A stretch of DNA of 64,000 bases from assembly GCA_003712165.1 (NCBI GenBank), contig RHLH01000001.1:1957575-2021574 (forward strand). The letters run 5' to 3'. The notes below the pieces were generated by a model, which saw only the letters and a program-made list of their open reading frames with translations, made no database searches and was not told the origin of the DNA. Positions 61,533-64,000 of this stretch are shown here, piece after piece. A program made the position numbers and the translations under genes. Positions within the stretch are counted from its first letter, which is position 1. The number at the start of each line of letters is the position of its first letter. The DNA comes from Phycisphaera sp. (GTDB lineage: Bacteria > Planctomycetota > Phycisphaerae > Phycisphaerales > UBA1924).

Positions 61533-62681
61533 TCAGCCTGCTCCTCGCACATGGTGCACTGTCGGCAACCGACCGAACGCACGGTCGAACTGCTTCGCAA
61601 TTCTAACTGAGATTGGTTTCTCTGCGCCCCGCTTGGCAAGCGCAATGACGCAACCACCGAGGCCGCCGCCCGTCATTCGGCAGCCGAACACACCGCCAGA
61701 GGGACCGACCGCCTCTGCTTCGTCCGCAAGCAGATCAAGCTCTGGAACAGTAACCTCGAAGTCGTCTCGCAGAGAGACATGACTCTCGCGCATAAGTCGG
61801 CCGGCGTTGATCCAATCTGATTCGCGTGCCGCGGCCGCGAATGCCTGTACACGATTGTTCTCCGTGACAACATGTCTCGCACGCCGATACTGCGTGTCAT
61901 CTAGCATGGCTTTCTCACTCTCAAGCATTTCAAGGGAACTATCTCGGAGTGCCCCTACGCCCAAAGCCTCGGCCGCCTGCTCGCATTCTTTCCTTCTGTC
62001 CGCGTACACACCATCGCTGAGCGCCCGTTCAGCACCGCTGTCGATCACCAGCAGTGTGACCTCATCGGCGGGTATCGGCACGGAGATAGAATCAGGGCTC
62101 CTGCAATCGAGCAGGAGCGCATGGCCACGAGAGCCTTGGATAATCGCCAACTGGTCCATGATGCCGCACGGCACACCCGCATATACGTGCTCGGCTTTCT
62201 GACAAAGCCTGGCTTTGGCAATAGGTTCGAGCGATCGCCCGGTAAAGTGCTCGGCCATACCGACCAGAGCGACCGCGAATGCTGCGCTACTTGAGAGCCC
62301 CGCCCCCTTCGGGATGCTTGAAATCACAACCGCATCGAAGGCCGGCAATCCTCCGAACGCTTCTTTGGCGAGGTGAAGCACACCGGCGGCGAATCGCTCC
62401 CAGCCTGGGGGGTGTATCGAGGGATCATCTACAGTGAGAACCGCTTCCGCGCCGACGGCCTCGCTGAAGACACGCACGCTCCCCCCGCTGCTGGCCGCCC
62501 CGGCGACACTGATGTAGCGGTTGATCGCCATAGGGAGCGCGAAACCGTCGTTGTAGTCGGTGTGATCTCCGATCAGATTAACCCGACCCGGAGCGCGAAC
62601 CGACACCGATGACCGCTTCCCGAAGCGTTTGGCGAACAGCTGCCTCGCATGCTCGGTTCTATCAGTTTGCTCTAGATCCAT
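61533..62681 (-). CDS. galK: Galactokinase
   Basis: Phosphorylates alpha-galactose to galactose 1-phosphate in the Leloir pathway. The 382-residue GHMP kinase has the galactokinase signature APGRVNLIGDHTDYNDGFAL (with Asp replacing the usual Glu of GEHTDYN), the phosphate-binding GAGLSSSAAFAVALV, PCGIMDQLAII with the catalytic Asp, and CRMTGGGLGGCVIAL near the C terminus. Start ATG 62681 is preceded by GGGAG at eight bases; a GTG nine bases earlier is the alternative. No other gal gene is in the window. It shares a 47 bp gap with the divergent purE gene. Confidence 0.93.
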   Translation of the reverse strand: MDLEQTDRTEHARQLFAKRFGKRSSVSVRAPGRVNLIGDHTDYNDGFALPMAINRYISVAGAASSGGSVRVFSEAVGAEAVLTVDDPSIHPPGWERFAAGVLHLAKEAFGGLPAFDAVVISSIPKGAGLSSSAAFAVALVGMAEHFTGRSLEPIAKARLCQKAEHVYAGVPCGIMDQLAIIQGSRGHALLLDCRSPDSISVPIPADEVTLLVIDSGAERALSDGVYADRRKECEQAAEALGVGALRDSSLEMLESEKAMLDDTQYRRARHVVTENNRVQAFAAAARESDWINAGRLMRESHVSLRDDFEVTVPELDLLADEAEAVGPSGGVFGCRMTGGGLGGCVIALAKRGAEKPISVRIAKQFDRAFGRLPTVHHVRGAG

Positions 62682-62728
62682 CCATGCCACTCCCTGCCGA
62701 TTCCTCTTGTTGAGGCTAGGCTATCGGC

Positions 62729-63241
62729 ATGAGCAGCCGAGATGAATCCAAGCCGATGGTCGGGATCGTGATGGGCTCTCGTTCTGACTGGCCAACCATG
62801 GAGCACGCCTCGGCAATCCTCACCGATTTGAACATCCCCCACGAATCACGGGTCGTCTCTGCGCACAGGACCCCTGATCGGCTGTTCGAGTACGCCGAGC
62901 AGGCCGGGGGTAGAGGAGTCCGCGTGATCATCGCAGGCGCCGGGGGAGCGGCGCACCTCCCGGGGATGATCGCATCGAAGACCCATTTACCGGTTCTGGG
63001 CGTGCCGGTCATGTCGAAGGCTCTGAGCGGGATGGACTCCCTGCTCTCGATCGCTCAGATGCCCGGGGGCATCCCCGTCGGCACGCTTGCGATTGGGGAC
63101 GCCGGCGCGAAGAACGCCGGGCTCCTCGCTGCTCAGATTCTGGCAACGACTGATGACGACATACGCGAGCGTGTGCTCCGATTCCGTCAGGCACAGACCG
63201 AGAGTGTGCCCGATCAGCCGTCCGACGAGGGTGTATCTTGA
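62729..63241 (+). CDS. purE: 5-(carboxyamino)imidazole ribonucleotide mutase
   Basis: Converts N5-CAIR to CAIR in purine synthesis. The 170-residue protein shows class I PurE features: [17 protein letters not shown] with the active-site Ser-Asp, [10 protein letters not shown] with the conserved His, [20 protein letters not shown] and [19 protein letters not shown]. Its TGA overlaps the TTG start of purK, as in many bacterial purEK operons, giving a coupled pair in which PurK makes the N5-CAIR substrate. Confidence 0.96.
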   Translation: MSSRDESKPMVGIVMGSRSDWPTMEHASAILTDLNIPHESRVVSAHRTPDRLFEYAEQAGGRGVRVIIAGAGGAAHLPGMIASKTHLPVLGVPVMSKALSGMDSLLSIAQMPGGIPVGTLAIGDAGAKNAGLLAAQILATTDDDIRERVLRFRQAQTESVPDQPSDEGVS

Positions 63242-64000
63242 GCAGTTCCAAGACCCTCGGGATCTTAGGGGGCGGTCAGCTTGCACAGATGATGGCGATG
63301 GCAGCCAAGCCTCTCGGAGTGGACTGCGTCGTTTACGACCCGAGCCCGGATGCTTGCGCAAAGTCTGTAGCACAACTCGTGAATGGCTCGTTCGATGATG
63401 CCCGGCAGCTTCGATCGTTTGCCGAACAAGTAGATGTCATCACGTACGAATTTGAGAATGTCCCGAACGAGACCGTAGATACACTCGATGGGCTAAGACC
63501 AATCCACCCTCAACCCGAGGCGTTGAAGGTGTCATCGAACCGTGTCAAAGAGAAAGCGTTTTTCGAGCGCTGCGGCGTGCCGGTTGGGCCATACCGAGCG
63601 ATTAGCGGTCCTGAATCACTCCGGAACGCCCGTGACGAGCTGGGGCTCCCTGCGGTTCTGAAATCCAATAGCGGCGGGTACGACGGCAAAGGTCAGTACA
63701 CGCTGCATACGGACGACGAGCTCGAGAATGCGCTCGCCCAGATTGGCGATACACCGTTTATCTATGAGTCGTTCGTGAATTTCACGAGAGAGCTCTCAGT
63801 GATCGCATGCAGAACGAGTGATGGCACAACGATAACATATCCCCTGGCCCAAAACACGCATCAGCATGGCATCCTTGTGCGGAGCGATGCCCCCGCTTCC
63901 GTCCAGAAGGGCATGACTGAGCAAGCCAGTGCCGCGGCGAAGCGGGTTGGGGACTCACTGAATTATGTAGGGGTGTTCGCGATCGAGCTGTTTGATGTGG
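63238..64000 (+). CDS. purK: N5-carboxyaminoimidazole ribonucleotide synthase (3' end outside window)
   Basis: ATP-grasp enzyme that carboxylates aminoimidazole ribonucleotide with bicarbonate. The start is TTG 63238, overlapping the purE stop, with GAGG shortly before. The visible 254 residues contain the N-terminal nucleotide loop [64 protein letters not shown] and the ATP-grasp region [31 protein letters not shown]. The frame remains open at the right edge, so about a third of the protein is missing. Confidence 0.94.
   Translation, partial: MSSSKTLGILGGGQLAQMMAMAAKPLGVDCVVYDPSPDACAKSVAQLVNGSFDDARQLRSFAEQVDVITYEFENVPNETVDTLDGLRPIHPQPEALKVSSNRVKEKAFFERCGVPVGPYRAISGPESLRNARDELGLPAVLKSNSGGYDGKGQYTLHTDDELENALAQIGDTPFIYESFVNFTRELSVIACRTSDGTTITYPLAQNTHQHGILVRSDAPASVQKGMTEQASAAAKRVGDSLNYVGVFAIELFDV

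Overview
The window looks like chromosome from a planctomycete of the class Phycisphaerae. The evidence is the DUF1552 plus DUF1592/CxxCH protein pair, several Tat-exported Gfo/Idh/MocA oxidoreductases with TIM-barrel partners, an ECF sigma factor overlapping a Hanks-type kinase gene, and secreted proteins ending in a paired 'SPTDFTAW' dockerin-like tag. Most of the sequence is GC-rich; AT-richer patches occur in asnB, the RHS tip and some islet genes. The taxon is inferred from gene content only.

Backbone, left (1-20195). A methyltransferase fragment, UDP-glucose dehydrogenase, a small membrane protein, a glutamine-dependent asparagine synthetase and a hypothetical gene come first. They are followed by a six-gene minus-strand operon (11295 to 5194) for oxidation and isomerisation of sugars, largely Tat-exported, an ApbE flavinyl transferase, a truncated DNA methylase, the two-subunit 2-oxoacid:ferredoxin oxidoreductase, and the DUF1552/DUF1592 pair. 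A tRNA-Gly(CCC) gene at 20196-20267 closes this part.

Probable island (20221-59128). The last 49-50 bp of the tRNA-Gly gene (anticodon stem to 3' end) recur as exact direct repeats at 40872-40920 and 59079-59128, the pattern left by tRNA-targeted integration. They divide about 38.9 kb into two segments. Segment 1 holds a nitrite-ammonification module (outer-membrane porin, NrfA, NrfH, CcsBA cytochrome c maturation protein, lipoprotein), an RHS fragment, a 2200-residue RHS/YD-repeat protein whose variable tip carries a zinc-metallopeptidase motif followed by a candidate immunity lipoprotein, two secreted proteins, and an ECF sigma/kinase pair. Segment 2 holds secreted dockerin-tagged proteins, a four-gene operon of sigma factor, anti-sigma-like protein, TPR-CHAT protease and subtilase, a glycosyltransferase, a VCBS-repeat protein, and a metal-efflux RND operon framed by His-rich proteins. 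No intact integrase is present; only an integrase-tail-like read-through frame remains at the right repeat.

Backbone, right (59129-64000). A DoxX-like gene broken by two single-base deletions, an ACT-domain malic enzyme, galactokinase, and purE-purK (purK cut by the window end).

The most interesting candidates are the sigma / anti-sigma-like / TPR-CHAT / subtilase operon, which resembles the protease-to-sigma logic of type III-E CRISPR systems without any CRISPR, and the RHS protein with an M76/Atp23-like protease tip. Everything here was read by eye; no database search was run.
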